From: Symsagittifera roscoffensis
Taxonomy: Eukaryota > Xenacoelomorpha > Acoela > Convolutidae
Direction: 5' to 3'
Assembly (NCBI RefSeq): GCF_963678635.1
Contig: NC_087070.1
Coordinates: forward strand, 16,125,840-16,189,839
Length of the DNA stretch: 64,000 nt
Position numbers and translations under genes: made by a program. Under the pieces are notes generated by a model. It saw only the letters and a program-made list of their open reading frames with translations, was not told where the DNA came from and did no database searches. Shown here in pieces: positions 41,324 through 51,119 of this stretch (position 1 is its first letter; the number at the start of each line of letters is the position of its first letter).

Positions 41324-44300
41324 GAGATAGATAGATAGTAGATTCGTTCAAAATCTGTTAGCTAATTTTCAACGTTTCCACAGCCAAAGAGTACAAAAAA
41401 ATTAGCAAACAAAGGCAAAATACAATTTAAAAAGTACAAGACAAAAACACAGTTTGATGACTCGAAAACCAATGAGTAAAAAATGAACAAAGTCGAGAAA
41501 TGGTAACAACCAAAATTTTTTGTATTTTTTTTCTATTCAAGAAAAACATAACAAAAAAACAACTGGCAGTGTTAAATTCGTATTGAAACCAAATTCATCA
41601 ATCAGTAACCAAGCAGACAATGCATGGGTAGACGAACATTGAGCTGTCAAAAAGTAATTTAAAAAATGGAGCTACTAAATCGTAACAACCTCTAAAATTT
41701 GGAGCCCAAAGAAACTAAGGATACTATGGAACCAAATAAAATGCATGTCCATCAAGAACACCCGGGTGTATCAAAAGGCACTCAATAATTAGTTAAAAAC
41801 AACGATCAAAATAAACGATAAAAATTAGTATCGAAATTTCAAAAACCTTCAATACTGCAAAAAAGAAATTAGAGAAAAAAGTAAATATCAACCTGTCAAA
41901 TACACAACTGAACCACGACAAACAAGATCACAAAAAAAACATAAAGAAGCCCATTAGTGAAAAAAATCATAATTTTCAAAACACAGCTAGAAACACCCGC
42001 AATTTTGAAGATCAAGCAACACCCGCCAAATACCTTCGTAGACAAAACAATCAAAGCAAAATTGGAAACTAAGTTTTCCGGAAAAATTTTTTAGAATTTC
42101 AGAAATTCTGACTCAATTCGAAAAACTTTAGAGATTTGAGCAAAATGCTGTGCCATCACCTTGAACAGACTTCAAATGAATTTGCTCAAATTTTATATTA
42201 AGTTGTGTGCAGCTAACTACACCAGGGTGACCACTTCGGGCGTGAAAAAATACAGACTAGCCTGAATACGCAGCGAAAACTAGTATTCCACAAAAAATTT
42301 ATTTCGAATGATAGTTTAAATTACAACAAAAAAGAACTTTTTCGGCTTCTGCCAATTCTTTTTCTGTTTCTGACAGTTCGCGCTTGAGGACTTTTGACGA
42401 TCTCCGTTGGTAAATACAGACTTTTTACAGACTTTACAGACCAAGTGGTCACCCTGAACTACACACACAATCAGAACCAAAAAAATCAGAAGCCATGCCT
42501 TCGAGAAAAATCGAAATAAAATTTTTACACAGAGGCAAAGCTGAGCTTCGCAAATCCTAGCGAAAGCACGACCAAAAACCAGCTCTATAAAGTTCAATCA
42601 GAAGTCAAAATAAGCCTCAAAATAGTAAAAACTCGACAACGTCTCGGACTCGATCAGCGACCTGGAGACTATGAGTCTTACGCACTAACCACTCAGCCAC
42701 GGACATTTATTAAATCAGAAAGACTAGCCATAAATAAAGCAGATAACAGATGCTATGAAACTTCCACTGCTTCAGGTCGTGATTATAGCAAAATTCCACC
42801 GAATAAGTGAAAAGTAATTCACTAAATAGGTTCGTCCTAATACACTACGCTCGCAAGCTATCAGTGTAAGAAAAATTTAACAAAAATGCTTCTAAGTTTT
42901 TCCTTTCAAACTGAAAATTTTAGCAAGTATCAGAGAATCCCTGTTTAAAAAATGTTTGCTCGTCTTGCGTTCTTAAAATTGAAATAAACAAATAACTGAA
43001 CAGAATTTTCTGGAAAAAAACCCGGCAAATATGAGGAAAAAATTGGAGCAAAATCAATTTTTGTCGGCTTATAGTTCTGCCATTTTTTATCTGAAGTTTT
43101 TTTCGGCAGTAGATCCAGTAATGCATTAACTCTAGATACAGTAACTAGATGTTAAACGAGCAATGTCCTGAAAATCGAGTTCTTGAAATTGGAGATCCCG
43201 TGAAGAAAGTTTAGTAATCCCCGGGAAAAAGTCTAGTACCCAATTGCAATACCCTGCCTTATCGCAAGGGTAATTAATATTTATTAAAGCAAGTGTGTGG
43301 GTAATTTTGAATTTCCGAAAACGAATTTTTGAATTTCAACCAATTTTACACAACGCAATCACAATAGGTAAATCAGATCGACAGATTTTAAGTCGACACA
43401 CAATAAGCCGAAAAATTACCGGATACCATTTAAAAAAAAAACATTTCAAGAAGGCTTGGCATAAAATACATTTAATAACTATGTAGCATCCACCAGCGCA
43501 CTTTTGCAAAATTTAAATATTTCAACCCAAGTGAACAATTTCCCTTCTAACTAGACCAAAAGAAAAATCGTACCACGCTCAAATCTGATAGGCTTAAAAC
43601 AATACTTTTGAACAAATAAATTGTCTCAACCCTATTTTGATTTAATGGGAGATAGTTCAGTAGAACACAGAGGCGAAGCGGAGCTTCGCATCACTTGCGA
43701 TACAACACAAACATGAAAAAAACATAAGAAAAAAAAACGAAAAATGTTGAAAAACTAGATTTAAACAAATTTCCGAATGCCTCAATAAAATTTCTATCTA
43801 GGCAAACATGCCAAGCTAAACATTTGAATTTCAATTTAGCAACGGAACAAAACTGACGAAGCGGAAACAAAGCCGACAATTTTTGAGCAGACACCAGTGA
43901 AAAAGACCGAAGAAAAAGACTTTGTTAGAAAGTTTCAAGTCCCCTAAAAACAATGAACAACACTTGCAGCTAAAACGAACATAGCCAACTGACAGTTGGA
44001 AAAAAAATGAACGCAAAATGAACGTAAGGAAACAAAAAAAAACGACTTGTTCTTTCAAAAATCTTCAATTTTTGAATTTCGAAAAAAATAGATGGCCTAC
44101 AACATTTAAGAGTTTCTAGAACAAGTTATAATTAGCACTTTCCATTTTTTGATGAACTCAATTTGAGAAAACTGGATCATTGGTTAAAGTTTTTGTTCCG
44201 CTGGGAAATCTGATGATTAAATTCCATTTTCAAAAATAGAAGTCGATCACAGTTTTCGTGATTTTTACATTCGATAGTGGAGTTTGCCTTCCTTTATCAA

Positions 44301-47300
44301 ACGAAATGAACTGAACCTAAAAGCAATCAAGAGTCAAACCGCGAAAAAAATCAATTTGAGCCTGAACAAATTTTAAAGACTTTTTCCTGAAAAAAAAAAT
44401 AAAAAATCATCGCGACCTATATAAGAGTCTGACCTACGTTCATCGAGTGCCAAAAACTGGCATGATCTCGGATTCGAACCCTTGAACCTTCGCGACATAG
44501 CCCCGATCCTTACCACTACACTCTTGTACCAACATTTTCATGAAAATTACCTTCATTAATAAAGCAAGCTATCAAATGATTCAAGTGACTCTGTTAAACT
44601 AGTTGTTAACTAGAAAAAAGTCTAGATTCCAGTTTGATAACGCTTGCTTATCGCAAGCATGATAACGATAACCCAATTTAAAAAGCCTGGATCAAAGTAT
44701 TATTTATTCATTCCGCTGGGAAATCTATAAATTAAATCCACTTTCGATACTAAAGTCATTCACGCCTTTCACTCCATTTGCACATACGTAATTGAAAACG
44801 TAATTTCCTCTTCCTCTTAAAAAAATTAATTGGAATCCGACTTTAAAAAAAAACAAATGTCAAATCGCTTAAAATCAACTTAGACATGGACAAAATTTAA
44901 AAGAAAAAAGACCAAACTAAAAACACGATCTTGATTTCGTTCATTGACACAATCAATTTTATCAACAACCGACTCTCGGATGATTTTCTTGTTGATCATA
45001 AAGAAAAGTCGTAGACAACGGTTATAATTAAGACGATTTATCCACAAAGGAAAGGTGCTACATACGAGCTGTTCAGAAGTAATTGTAATCATTAATCAGA
45101 GATCATGTGTATCAACATCATACTATGAAACGAGTCAGAATATTGAGATTTACTGTATAGGTTGAGAGATTACAAACTTCAAAAGCCAAACAAAACAGAT
45201 CAATTGAAAGTTATCCAACTAAAAAAAAGTGTTTTTCAGTCTCGAGTTTTATCATTGGTTCAGATAAGATCATGCTTTGCATCATTTCAGATTATATGTC
45301 ACCTCAGGCCTTTTCCTGATCTCCACATACTTCTGGAATCAAGACATCATCCGAGGAAAGCTGGACGAAACTAACAGCTTTTTACTATATAGGTCAGACA
45401 GCGGATTTGAAATACCAAATATTTCAATTATATTCTGTGACCATGGTTAAAAATAATTAAGGCCATTCATTCTTCATTGTTATACGAAATAAATGTAGAT
45501 TGTAGGCGCAATGGGACCATTTTTTCTCTCAAGAGGGAGCGATATAACCACCCAGAGTTTAAACACAGAGGCGATGCTGCGCTTCGCAAACACTTGCGAG
45601 AACACGACCAAAAAGCAGCTATCAAGTGAAATGGGAAAAGGTAGAAATAAGCCTCGAATTAGCAAAAACTCGGCTACGTTTTGGATTCGAATCTGCGACC
45701 TTGCAATTTTGCCTCACGTACTAACCACTCAGCCACGTATGCTTAAATTCCCCCAAAAACTAGCCACTAATAACGAAGCTACACATGCTAAAAAATTGCC
45801 AATTCGATGCCGCAAAAGGGAACCAAATACAAAAAGGCACAATTTTGCATGAAATAAATTGGAAAGCATAAAGCCAAAATTTTTAAAATAAATTATGCAT
45901 TTCAAAAAAAATTGCGATATACATTGAGTTGGGAAATTTCTGAATTCAAGCTTTTTATCATTGCACTGTTGTTTGAAACAAATAACTTTCTTCGGTTCAG
46001 TTGATGAATTAAAAATGCATCAACTCTGTTAACGTTTACTGATCAAACGTTAAAGCAAATATGACATTATACTGCCACAGCAGCCTATCGATCAAAGTGC
46101 CACCAAAAGTAGCACTTTCATTTACGACTTAGGTTGGAAAAAAAGAAGGTTCGTACTAATACACTCGTTTCGCAAGTGTAAACAACGCTTGTAGTAGCCG
46201 ATTACAACAAACCTGCTTATCGCAAACGCAACGATCAGATTATTCGAGTCGATAAATATAAAATTTTATTCCTTCTCCGTACACACATTAGAAAAAAAAC
46301 AGAGCCTCCAAAACCAATTTAGAAGGAACTAATGCTTTAAAAGCAGATTCGGAAAAAAAACATATTTTGGAACTTTTTTATGAAAATAAACATTTATTTT
46401 AGTTAGCAGTTGACCCTTTACCGACCCTTTACCATCCACTTCTACCGTCAAGAAAAGAAAAAATGCTAATAAAACTACGAAAAATTACCCAAGCCCCTCC
46501 CCCAAAAAACAACCCTAAAAATTGATTTTAACATTCTCATTTTTATTCTAAAATATGCCAATCTATACTAATTTTGAAGGGAAAGCACACGCCAAAAAAA
46601 CGCGGTTTTTTGGTCAAATATCTCAAGTGCCTAAAATGCCTTTTTCGGCCAGTTTTTTTTTTCAAACTGTCGCCTGCCGAGCCGCGCATAAAACTTGACC
46701 AAAATAGGGTCGTTATACTTATTTGTGAGAGCTCGGAAAATCAGTTTGGTCGAACTAAAAAAACGCTCATAGATTCTGAAACTATGACGTGTGGACGGGT
46801 TTGCAGTGCAATTTTTGGCACCTTTATAAACTCTCATTAGAGGGTCATGAGTAGTATCATAAAAATCATTCGAGCTGTGATTTTAATTCCGAAATCAGTT
46901 TAGGTTTAGACAACCGCGTATTCAAACTCGCCATTAAGCAGACAAATACTATATTAACCAATCAGAATCGAGATGAAAAAGCAAACTTACGAACTAAATT
47001 ATTATGATTTACGAATTTCTTCGTTGTCTCGATTCTGATTGGTTAATATAGTGTACGAAAATCTTCGTTGTCTTGATTCTGATTGGTTAATTTAGTGTTT
47101 GTCTGCTTACTGACGAGTATGAATACGCGGTTGTCTAAACACTGCTACGTAACCACGCAACAGCTAGTGCATTGCTTACTGTTTGATTTGATTGACAATC
47201 TGTGCTATCCTATGTTGCAGTTGGGGTCTGAGTGATAGTTTGTTCTGCTCATCAGCTGTCAGGCTGCTGTGCGTCTCCAGTCTATCTATCCCTCGCAACT

Positions 47301-47331
47301 TCTTCCTCAATTTCCTCAGTTCAACGTCCAT
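29659..47331 (-). CDS. WD40-repeat protein gene (multi-exon, 3' end not found)
   Basis: Exons in coding order: 47331-47180 (tentative first), 40274-40163, 37760-37557, 36336-36229, 32767-32650, 32366-32191, 30274-30152, 29763-29659. Every proposed intron from 40163 onward is GT-AG, and the codon phases agree at all six junctions. The product has a disordered, acidic N-terminal part and WD40 blades in the C-terminal part (LEGHNDTVFCVDSNLHVAIT running into GGRDTMVKVWDV, a GHSGTVTAV blade, and CLTASTDCCVKLWNYSSG). WD40 propellers are protein-docking scaffolds; I cannot name the orthologue. The last exon found ends in phase 1 with donor GTTAGT and no stop, so more exons should follow, perhaps beyond the giant element. 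About 360 codons are covered. Confidence 0.8.
30152..30274 (-). CDS. WD40 gene exon with DCCVKLWN strand
   Basis: Encodes KGHEICLWCLDAG, then GLCLTASTDCCVKLWNYSS. Acceptor TTAAAG, donor CAG/GTCAGA. Phase 1 to phase 1. A TATA-bearing repeat starts within about 10 bp of the acceptor. Confidence 0.8.
30283..30480 (+). repeat. TATA-bearing dispersed repeat, copy 1
   Basis: Shares with the other copies GTGGAGTTTGCC, AAGAAACGAAGTGAACTGAA-like sequence, GTCAAACCGC, TGAACRAATTTTAAAGAC and CTATATAAGAGT (TATA at 30439), followed 20 bp later by GTTCAT. Confidence 0.75.
31429..31695 (-). mobile_element. tRNA-Met-like SINE/MITE composite, copy 1
   Basis: On the minus strand a tRNA-like head reads CCGTGGCTGAGTGGTTAGTC (A-box-like) with a CAT-type anticodon loop (ACTCATAATCTCT) and GGTCGCAG (B-box-like), flanked by the blocks shared with the other copies (AAAGCAGA.AACAGATGCT, GATCGTGATAATAGCAAAAT, GGTTCGT.TTAATACACTAA). 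Confidence 0.7.
31803..32155 (-). mobile_element. tRNA-Met-like SINE/MITE composite, copy 2
   Basis: Same block order as at 42525, with tRNA-like core 31924-31985. The plus-strand ends read CACTTGCGAGAACAC and CACAAGTGTAA, a short inverted repeat. It ends about 40 bp from the donor of the WD40 exon 32366-32191. Confidence 0.72.
32191..32366 (-). CDS. WD40 gene exon with DTMVKVWD
   Basis: Encodes RDTMVKVWDVNTCEEIRTLL, GHSGTVTAVKII and a charged insertion. Acceptor GATCAG, donor AAGG/GTAAGC. Phase 2 in, phase 1 out; it joins the previous exon to complete a GH...WD blade of normal length. Confidence 0.88.
32650..32767 (-). CDS. WD40 gene exon with LEGHNDTVFCVD
   Basis: Acceptor ATTTTCAG, donor GGAGG/GTGAGA. 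Encodes DEVSVKQLRKLNWRGKQLEG, then HNDTVFCVDSNLHVAITG. Phase 1 in, phase 2 out. Confidence 0.88.
33040..35530. repeat. G-rich minisatellite with about 250/500 bp higher-order repeat
   Basis: Units of about 35 bp resembling GGGATGCGTGAGCGTGG plus GATGTAAAGGGTGGTGAG. The marker GGTGATCGTGGGAGGCAAAA occurs at about 33310, 33559, 33812, 34312, 34564 and 35065, giving spacings near 250 or 500 bp. G is concentrated on the plus strand. Long His/Pro/Thr/Ser reading frames on the minus strand are products of the repeat, not genes. Confidence 0.92.
35531..35720. repeat. AT-rich duplication flanking the minisatellite, copy 1
   Basis: AAATGATTCAAGCG, GTTACACTA.ATGTTA, ACGCTT and AAAACAGGTTTTCGTTCAAA are shared in order with 36046-36228. 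Each copy directly follows a minisatellite block, so block plus spacer was duplicated together. Confidence 0.75.
35803..36045. repeat. Second block of the G-rich minisatellite
   Basis: Same units as 33040-35530, including an uninterrupted G run at about 35881-35899. Separated from the first block by about 270 bp of AT-rich DNA. Confidence 0.9.
36046..36228. repeat. AT-rich duplication flanking the minisatellite, copy 2
   Basis: Partner of 35531-35720. It ends directly at the donor of the WD40 exon 36336-36229. Its centre (GATAACGCTTGCTAATCGGA) also resembles 44572-44660 and 50740-50830. Confidence 0.72.
36229..36336 (-). CDS. WD40 gene exon, disordered region
   Basis: 36 codons, acceptor TTTGTTTCAG, donor TTCAG/GTACTA, phase 1 to 1. 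Encodes VVTEVAPVEKSGDVIVDNKL and a polar tail. It sits just right of the minisatellite. Confidence 0.72.
37557..37760 (-). CDS. WD40 gene exon, acidic region
   Basis: 68 codons, acceptor CTGTGTCAG, donor ATTA/GTGAGT, phase 1 to 1. Encodes an acidic disordered stretch (KIDPEDSFQDDAEDHYEERD). The acceptor lies at the exact edge of a dispersed repeat (37763-37802). Confidence 0.75.
37855..38130 (+). repeat. TATA-bearing dispersed repeat, copy 2
   Basis: Begins CTGGATCAACAGG, contains TTCGCTG.GAAATCTGATAA-like and GATAGTGGAGTTTGCCTTCC, and ends at CTATATAAGAAC (38101). The downstream GTTCAT is not conserved in this copy. Confidence 0.75.
38465..38760 (+). repeat. TATA-bearing dispersed repeat, copy 3
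   Basis: Same order of blocks, with CTATATAAGAGT (TATA at 38714) and GTTCATCGAATC 20 bp on. Confidence 0.75.
38941..39840. repeat. Four tandem copies of a 225 bp unit
   Basis: Units start with CAAGGTYCGGTCGGGAGTC at 38941, 39166, 39390 and 39616. Each carries GGCTCCAGCATTACCTCTAG, AAGAAGGCTCCTAGAA and GGGAAAAAGAGTCTTATACC. The first copy is the most diverged. Confidence 0.9.
40163..40274 (-). CDS. WD40 gene exon, Ser/Lys-rich
   Basis: Acceptor GATCTCAG (or the next AG two bases on), donor TCGG/GTAAGA. Encodes DDRGVSENALLSEKTKRDRG and KRKSESSSS. The outgoing phase 1 fits the 37760 exon. Confidence 0.7.
41060..41345. repeat. Short dispersed repeat with GATA microsatellite tail
   Basis: A 100 bp core (GCAATATACGATATAATTTA, CATGCAAAAATAATACGTTG, GAGATAGTGAAGCCCGCATT) is followed by about 180 bp of GATA repeats (41163-41345). 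The core recurs at 55205 and 55476, again next to GATA-like sequence. The Ile/Tyr/Leu/Ser frame on the minus strand is a microsatellite product. Confidence 0.85.
41346..42524. other. AT-rich region, no gene seen
   Basis: No exon, hairpin or tandem array recognised; homopolymer-rich. Confidence 0.5.
42525..42870 (-). mobile_element. tRNA-Met-like SINE/MITE composite, copy 3
   Basis: Starts ACACAGAGGCAAAGCTGAGC, with tRNA-like core at 42649-42712 (minus GTGGCTGAGTGGTTAGTGCG, anticodon-like CAT) and the right block GGTTCGTCCTAATACACTAC. Confidence 0.75.
43800..43975. repeat. Dispersed repeat, copy 2 of 2
   Basis: Partner of 27850-28075, with the same ordered blocks (GAAACAAAGCCGACAATTTT, GAGCAGACACC, AGTTTCAAGTCCCC). 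Confidence 0.65.
44170..44455 (+). repeat. TATA-bearing dispersed repeat, copy 4
   Basis: Best-preserved copy: CTGGATCATTGG, CGCTGGGAAATCTGATGATT, GATAGTGGAGTTTGCCTTCC, then CTATATAAGAGT (TATA at 44418) and GTTCATCGAGTG 20 bp later. A tRNA-like segment (44464-44530) follows. Confidence 0.8.
44690..44900 (+). repeat. TATA-bearing dispersed repeat, copy 5 (decayed)
   Basis: Retains the CCTGGATCAAAG start, CCGCTGGGAAATCT, GTCAAATCGC and GGACAAAATTTAAAAG, but the TATA end is lost. Confidence 0.55.
45560..45850 (-). mobile_element. tRNA-Met-like SINE/MITE composite, copy 4
   Basis: Left end ACACAGAGGCGATGCTGCGC and CACTTGCGAGAACACGACC; tRNA-like core at 45684-45742, decayed in the anticodon region; right part lost. 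The forward open frame across it (45511-45852) is a by-product. Confidence 0.7.
46074..46190 (-). mobile_element. SINE/MITE composite, right-end fragment
   Basis: Only the right blocks remain: AAAGTAGCACTTTCATTTAC, AGGTTCGTACTAATACACT and TCGCAAGTGTAA. Confidence 0.6.
46904..47140. mobile_element. Palindromic MITE-like element, 237 bp
   Basis: Starts GTTTAGACAACCGCGTATTC and ends with its inverted complement ...CGCGGTTGTCTAAAC. A second inverted segment inside (ATATTAACCAATCAGAATCG against CGATTCTGATTGGTTAATAT, the latter present twice) makes most of it foldable. No clear target duplication. It lies 40 bp inside the donor of the 47331-47180 exon. Confidence 0.85.
47180..47331 (-). CDS. Possible first coding exon, helical domain
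   Basis: An ATG directly after an in-frame TGA opens 50 codons encoding MDVELRKLRKKLRGIDRLET and a Q/L-rich helix, then donor ACA/GTAAGC. The outgoing phase 2 fits 40274-40163 only if the second AG of CAGAG is used as acceptor. The sequence looks coding because it alternates charged and leucine residues in helix spacing, but its membership in the WD40 gene is inferred. A TAA in frame just past the donor means it could also be a short terminal exon. Confidence 0.45.
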
Positions 47332-48499
47332 TCATGTACCCACATTCAATGTAAGGTATATTCTGAAAGTTAGAGTCCCATTTAGCAGTACATATAAACA
47401 GTTTGTCCAAGTTAACATCCAATACCCCCATTGATCTAAGTAAAACATCGCCGCCCATCCTTTAATTTAGAATTAAGTTCCTTAACGCTGCATGAAATTC
47501 TCAACTCTGAGTGCTTACATCCGCCCTCCAAGACCGCTTAAAGGGGTGGATGCTGGCTTGATCCGATGTTTTTCTCGGTTGCCTTTCTATAATAGTTTAA
47601 TCGTGGCACTACTATCTATCCTATGCCAACCTATCTTATATCAATATACCCTATGCTGTTATATCCTGTATACAAACTTTCCGCATACCAATCCACACTA
47701 AGCCAGTTTATCCTTTGCCAAATTAGCCCAGATGGTTGTTTAAGTTACAAAAATTATCACTATTAACTACTTTTGATTCCCAGTTTTCAATATCTCGGAG
47801 CAAAATCAAACAAAAATTAAGTCAAAATATCGCAAACATTTTCACAACTTTTTGGAGGAGTTTCCAACTGGTTAAAGATCACTGATAAAGCAAGCTCATT
47901 TTCTTACTGATTTGTGAAACGTTCTTTCCGAGGAAAAAGTTTAGTGCTTCATACACGGTTCTATCTAAAATCGGTTACATGAAAATATCTGGTTCAGTTT
48001 TGCATAGATACGGACAACAGCAAATCAAAGAAACTTGAAACATTCATGAAAAAATTGTTTGCGCAAAAAAATTTGTTAGACGAAAAATTGTCAGAGTATG
48101 ATTGTTTTCAGGCTAAACTTGAGTGACAGCGGATAAAAATGCAAGACAACATGATGTTTTACTTGCTCAGATTCAAGCTGCAACTCACTCTTTCACTAAT
48201 TAAGGTAAGATAGCGCAAATGATCGAAAAAATCAATTAGAAAAATTGCCGTGAACCTTATTTTGGCCCCATTTTCAACACAGAGGTTAGGCGGAGCATTG
48301 CATTAGAAAAAACATTGCATTACAATAAAACTAATAGAAAAAGAAGCAGATTTTTTGGAAAATTAAATGGAAAAATTGCATTAAAAAGATAACTTAAAAA
48401 TTTCACTTACCGGACGGCATTCCAAGGTGAAAAATTCGGAATAGCCACCTCTTGAGCGACTTTGAAAATAGAACTCAACCGATACCCTCAACTCAACCC
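47332..48499. other. Unassigned region
   Basis: Includes a somewhat GC-richer patch at 47480-47700 without a convincing exon; the rest is AT-rich with nothing recognised. Confidence 0.45.
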
Positions 48500-48960
48500 A
48501 CTGATATAGGAGAAAACCCAAATCCCATTTTTTGTAAACTCATTATCCGATTTGGCAGGGTAGTTTTCGAGAAAAAAAAACTTACAAAAATTGCAAAAAC
48601 GGTGTAAATTTCAGAAAACGTAAATTTTTCAAAGGGCATAACAATTTTCATACCGAAATTAAGGAAATGCATCTTTTGCATGAAACCTCTTGCAACCTGT
48701 TCTTTTGACAGAACCCTCAACCTCAAATTTGGCCAAAACTTGGTCCCAAAAACAAACAAATTTGACTTTTCCGAAGGCTATAGCTTTTTTTTCATAAAAA
48801 GGGAGTAATAGCTTATGCAGTGCAGCAGCCCGGAACTTGTTTTGAATGAACCATTAGTCTTAAAAGTTTCAGGGTAGTTTTTGAAAACAGTGAACAACTT
48901 TCCAAAAACGGTCAAAAGTTCAACATTTTGACTTTTCCGAAATTTCAAAAACGTTTCTCA
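48500..48960. repeat. GACTTTTCCGA satellite, array 2
   Basis: Diverged units near 48617, 48762 and 48938 with TTGACTTTTCCGAAGGCTAT, TAGCTTATGCAG and GGCAGGGTAGTTTTCGAGAA. Confidence 0.65.
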
Positions 48961-49559
48961 GAAATTTTCCAAAAAAGCAATATCTTAAAAAATCGAACTT
49001 GTCTTTCTTTGATCATGCAAAATTAGCAAAACTAGAAAGCCTCAAAACTCTTGCTGTATTAAACTGAATAGCTAAAATTAGGTGCAGATGAATCGACAAA
49101 CCATAAAATTTCAAAAAAAGATGCAAAACAAATCGAAAGAATCTTAGAATTTCATGCTGACTGAAGTAATCCACATTTCCAGTTTACAAAAAAACAGGTC
49201 CCCATTGGACTCGAACAACGGCCCTTGAGGTTTCAAGCATGGGTTCTAGCACTTCGCAATTTCTAAGTTGAATTGAGTTTAATACACAGAGGCAAAGCGT
49301 AGCTTCGAGCCACTTGCGATACAACACAAATAAAAAAAACAAAAAATGAAGAAAAAAAACCAGGTAAATCAAATTTTTCATATTTCTTAATAAAAAAACA
49401 ACTAGGGGCCCATTTAAAGCGAGAGGTACAAATTTAATATTGAACCAATTTGCTACACTAATCTGATTTCAAACGTTGTTCTTTGCCCAAAACCTTAGTT
49501 GTTTCACTATCAAAATATTATAATCAGTGGGAAGAATGAAAAAAATTGAGATAATCATG

Positions 49560-50460
49560 TTTCTCAAGGGGATGACATATATGGCAACCAATTTTTTCAG
49601 TTGAACTTCTCATTCAGATTTTATTGTAAATTTTGAAATTCAAAAAGCTTCTAAAAACGATCACAAGTTCTAAAAACGGTCAAAAAGATTTCCAAAATCC
49701 AAGACATTTTCCTGCAAGGAGGAGGTTGTGGCCGCTTAAGCCAGAAAAGAATCCCAAAACTGGGTTTCTCGATTGAACACAACCTGAGAACTAACCGTTA
49801 GTTTTCGCATGAAGTCAATAAATTTCCAAAAAATTTTGACTTGTTTGAAAGCCGTTACTTTCTTCTTGAGCAAGCTGGGCATATTCAATTAAGAAGATAG
49901 GCTTTCAACAACCTGTTGTTATGATAGCAGATTTGACAGGATAGTGAGCGAGAACAGTCCAAAAAAAGCGAATAAACGAAAATTTGACATTTCCGAGATT
50001 CATAGCTTTTTGTGTGAAAAAAGGGCGTAGCCGCTTATGCAGAATAGACTCACGAAACCTCTTATTTCGACTGAACCCAAAACCCCGAGGGACATAACTT
50101 GTGATGCCAGAAAAATTTGGGCGCAGCCACAAAAACAATGAAGCTTCATTAAAACGGTTTTTTGAATTCAGCCCAAAAGTTCAGATATGGCAGGGTAGTT
50201 TTCGAAAATACTCAAAAGAATATTTCAAAAACGGTCAAAAAATCAAAGAATATTTCAAAAATGGTCAAAAAATTAAATAATTGACTTTTCTGAGAGCGAT
50301 AACTTTTTGTGTAAAAACTTTGCGAGTGACCGTTGATACCGGGGAGCTTTTACGTCCCGCTATTTCCACTGAACCCACAATAATAGTTTTGAGAGATTAT
50401 TTTTCGAGAAAAGTCAAAAATAATCAAAATCAAAAATTTGACATAACGAAAAAAAAACAT
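49560..50460. repeat. GACTTTTCCGA satellite, array 3
   Basis: Units near 49701, 49837, 49983, 50086 and 50281; shared blocks include CATAGCTTTTTGTG, GCCGCTTATGCAGAA and TTTCGA.TGAACCC. Confidence 0.65.
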
Positions 50461-51070
50461 ACAACCAACTTGAAAAGTGCTGACATGAGTTCTAAAAATG
50501 CGTTCCCCTTAAAACGACCCAAAGTCTGGTAAAAAAAAACAAAGGAAGTAAAAGGTCAAGGTAAATAACAGGTAAGCAGACAAATAATTGGCTGACAATT
50601 TTAATTTAAAAAGAATATTTGCTGTTAGAAAAAAACAGGTCTTGGTCACATTCGAGCCCAAGACCTTCGCCCCACCTGGCATATTCAAAACCTCCAGGCT
50701 AAGTTGGCCGCGAACGCATAGAAGTTTGAATTTATTATGCACCAAGATGCAAGTGATTCTGTTAAACAAGTTGTTAACCCAAAAGTCTACATTCCAGTTT
50801 AATAACGCTTGCTAATCGAAAGCGTAGGTTAGTTGAAAGACCTTTCAACAATTTCATGAGCAAATTCTGTGAACAAAGTTCTTCAGAGGAAAACTCTACT
50901 ACCCGGTTGCAATACCCTTGTTTATTAACCAACTAACTCACATTGATTCAAAGTTAAGGAAAAATTCATTTACACCGCTATTCAAAAAATAACTGATTTA
51001 TTCAAAAAACAACTGACTTGATAACCCTTCGGCGACAACTTAGAGACAAAAAAAATATGGCGTAAATTTG

Positions 51071-51117
51071 GTTTCAAACACAGAGGCAAAGCTGAGCTTT
51101 GCCTCTGTGTTTGAAAC
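51071..51117. other. 47 bp perfect palindrome
   Basis: 23 bases (GTTTCAAACACAGAGGCAAA plus GCT), a single central G at 51094, then the exact reverse complement. Each arm contains the edge of the ACACAGAGGC dispersed repeat, so it is a head-to-head junction of two repeat ends. Confidence 0.95.
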
Positions 51118-51119
51118 TT

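Noticed and set aside
41133-41351. Minus-strand frame of repeated Ile-Tyr-Leu-Ser
   Set aside because: Translation of the GATA microsatellite.
42649-42712. Genuine tRNA-Met gene
   Set aside because: The A and B boxes and CAT loop are tRNA-like, but no matching acceptor stem closes the cloverleaf and related copies lie inside the same dispersed repeat.
47492-47701. Plus-strand coding exon in the GC-richer patch
   Set aside because: No splice-site support and the translation has no pattern of conservation I can point to.
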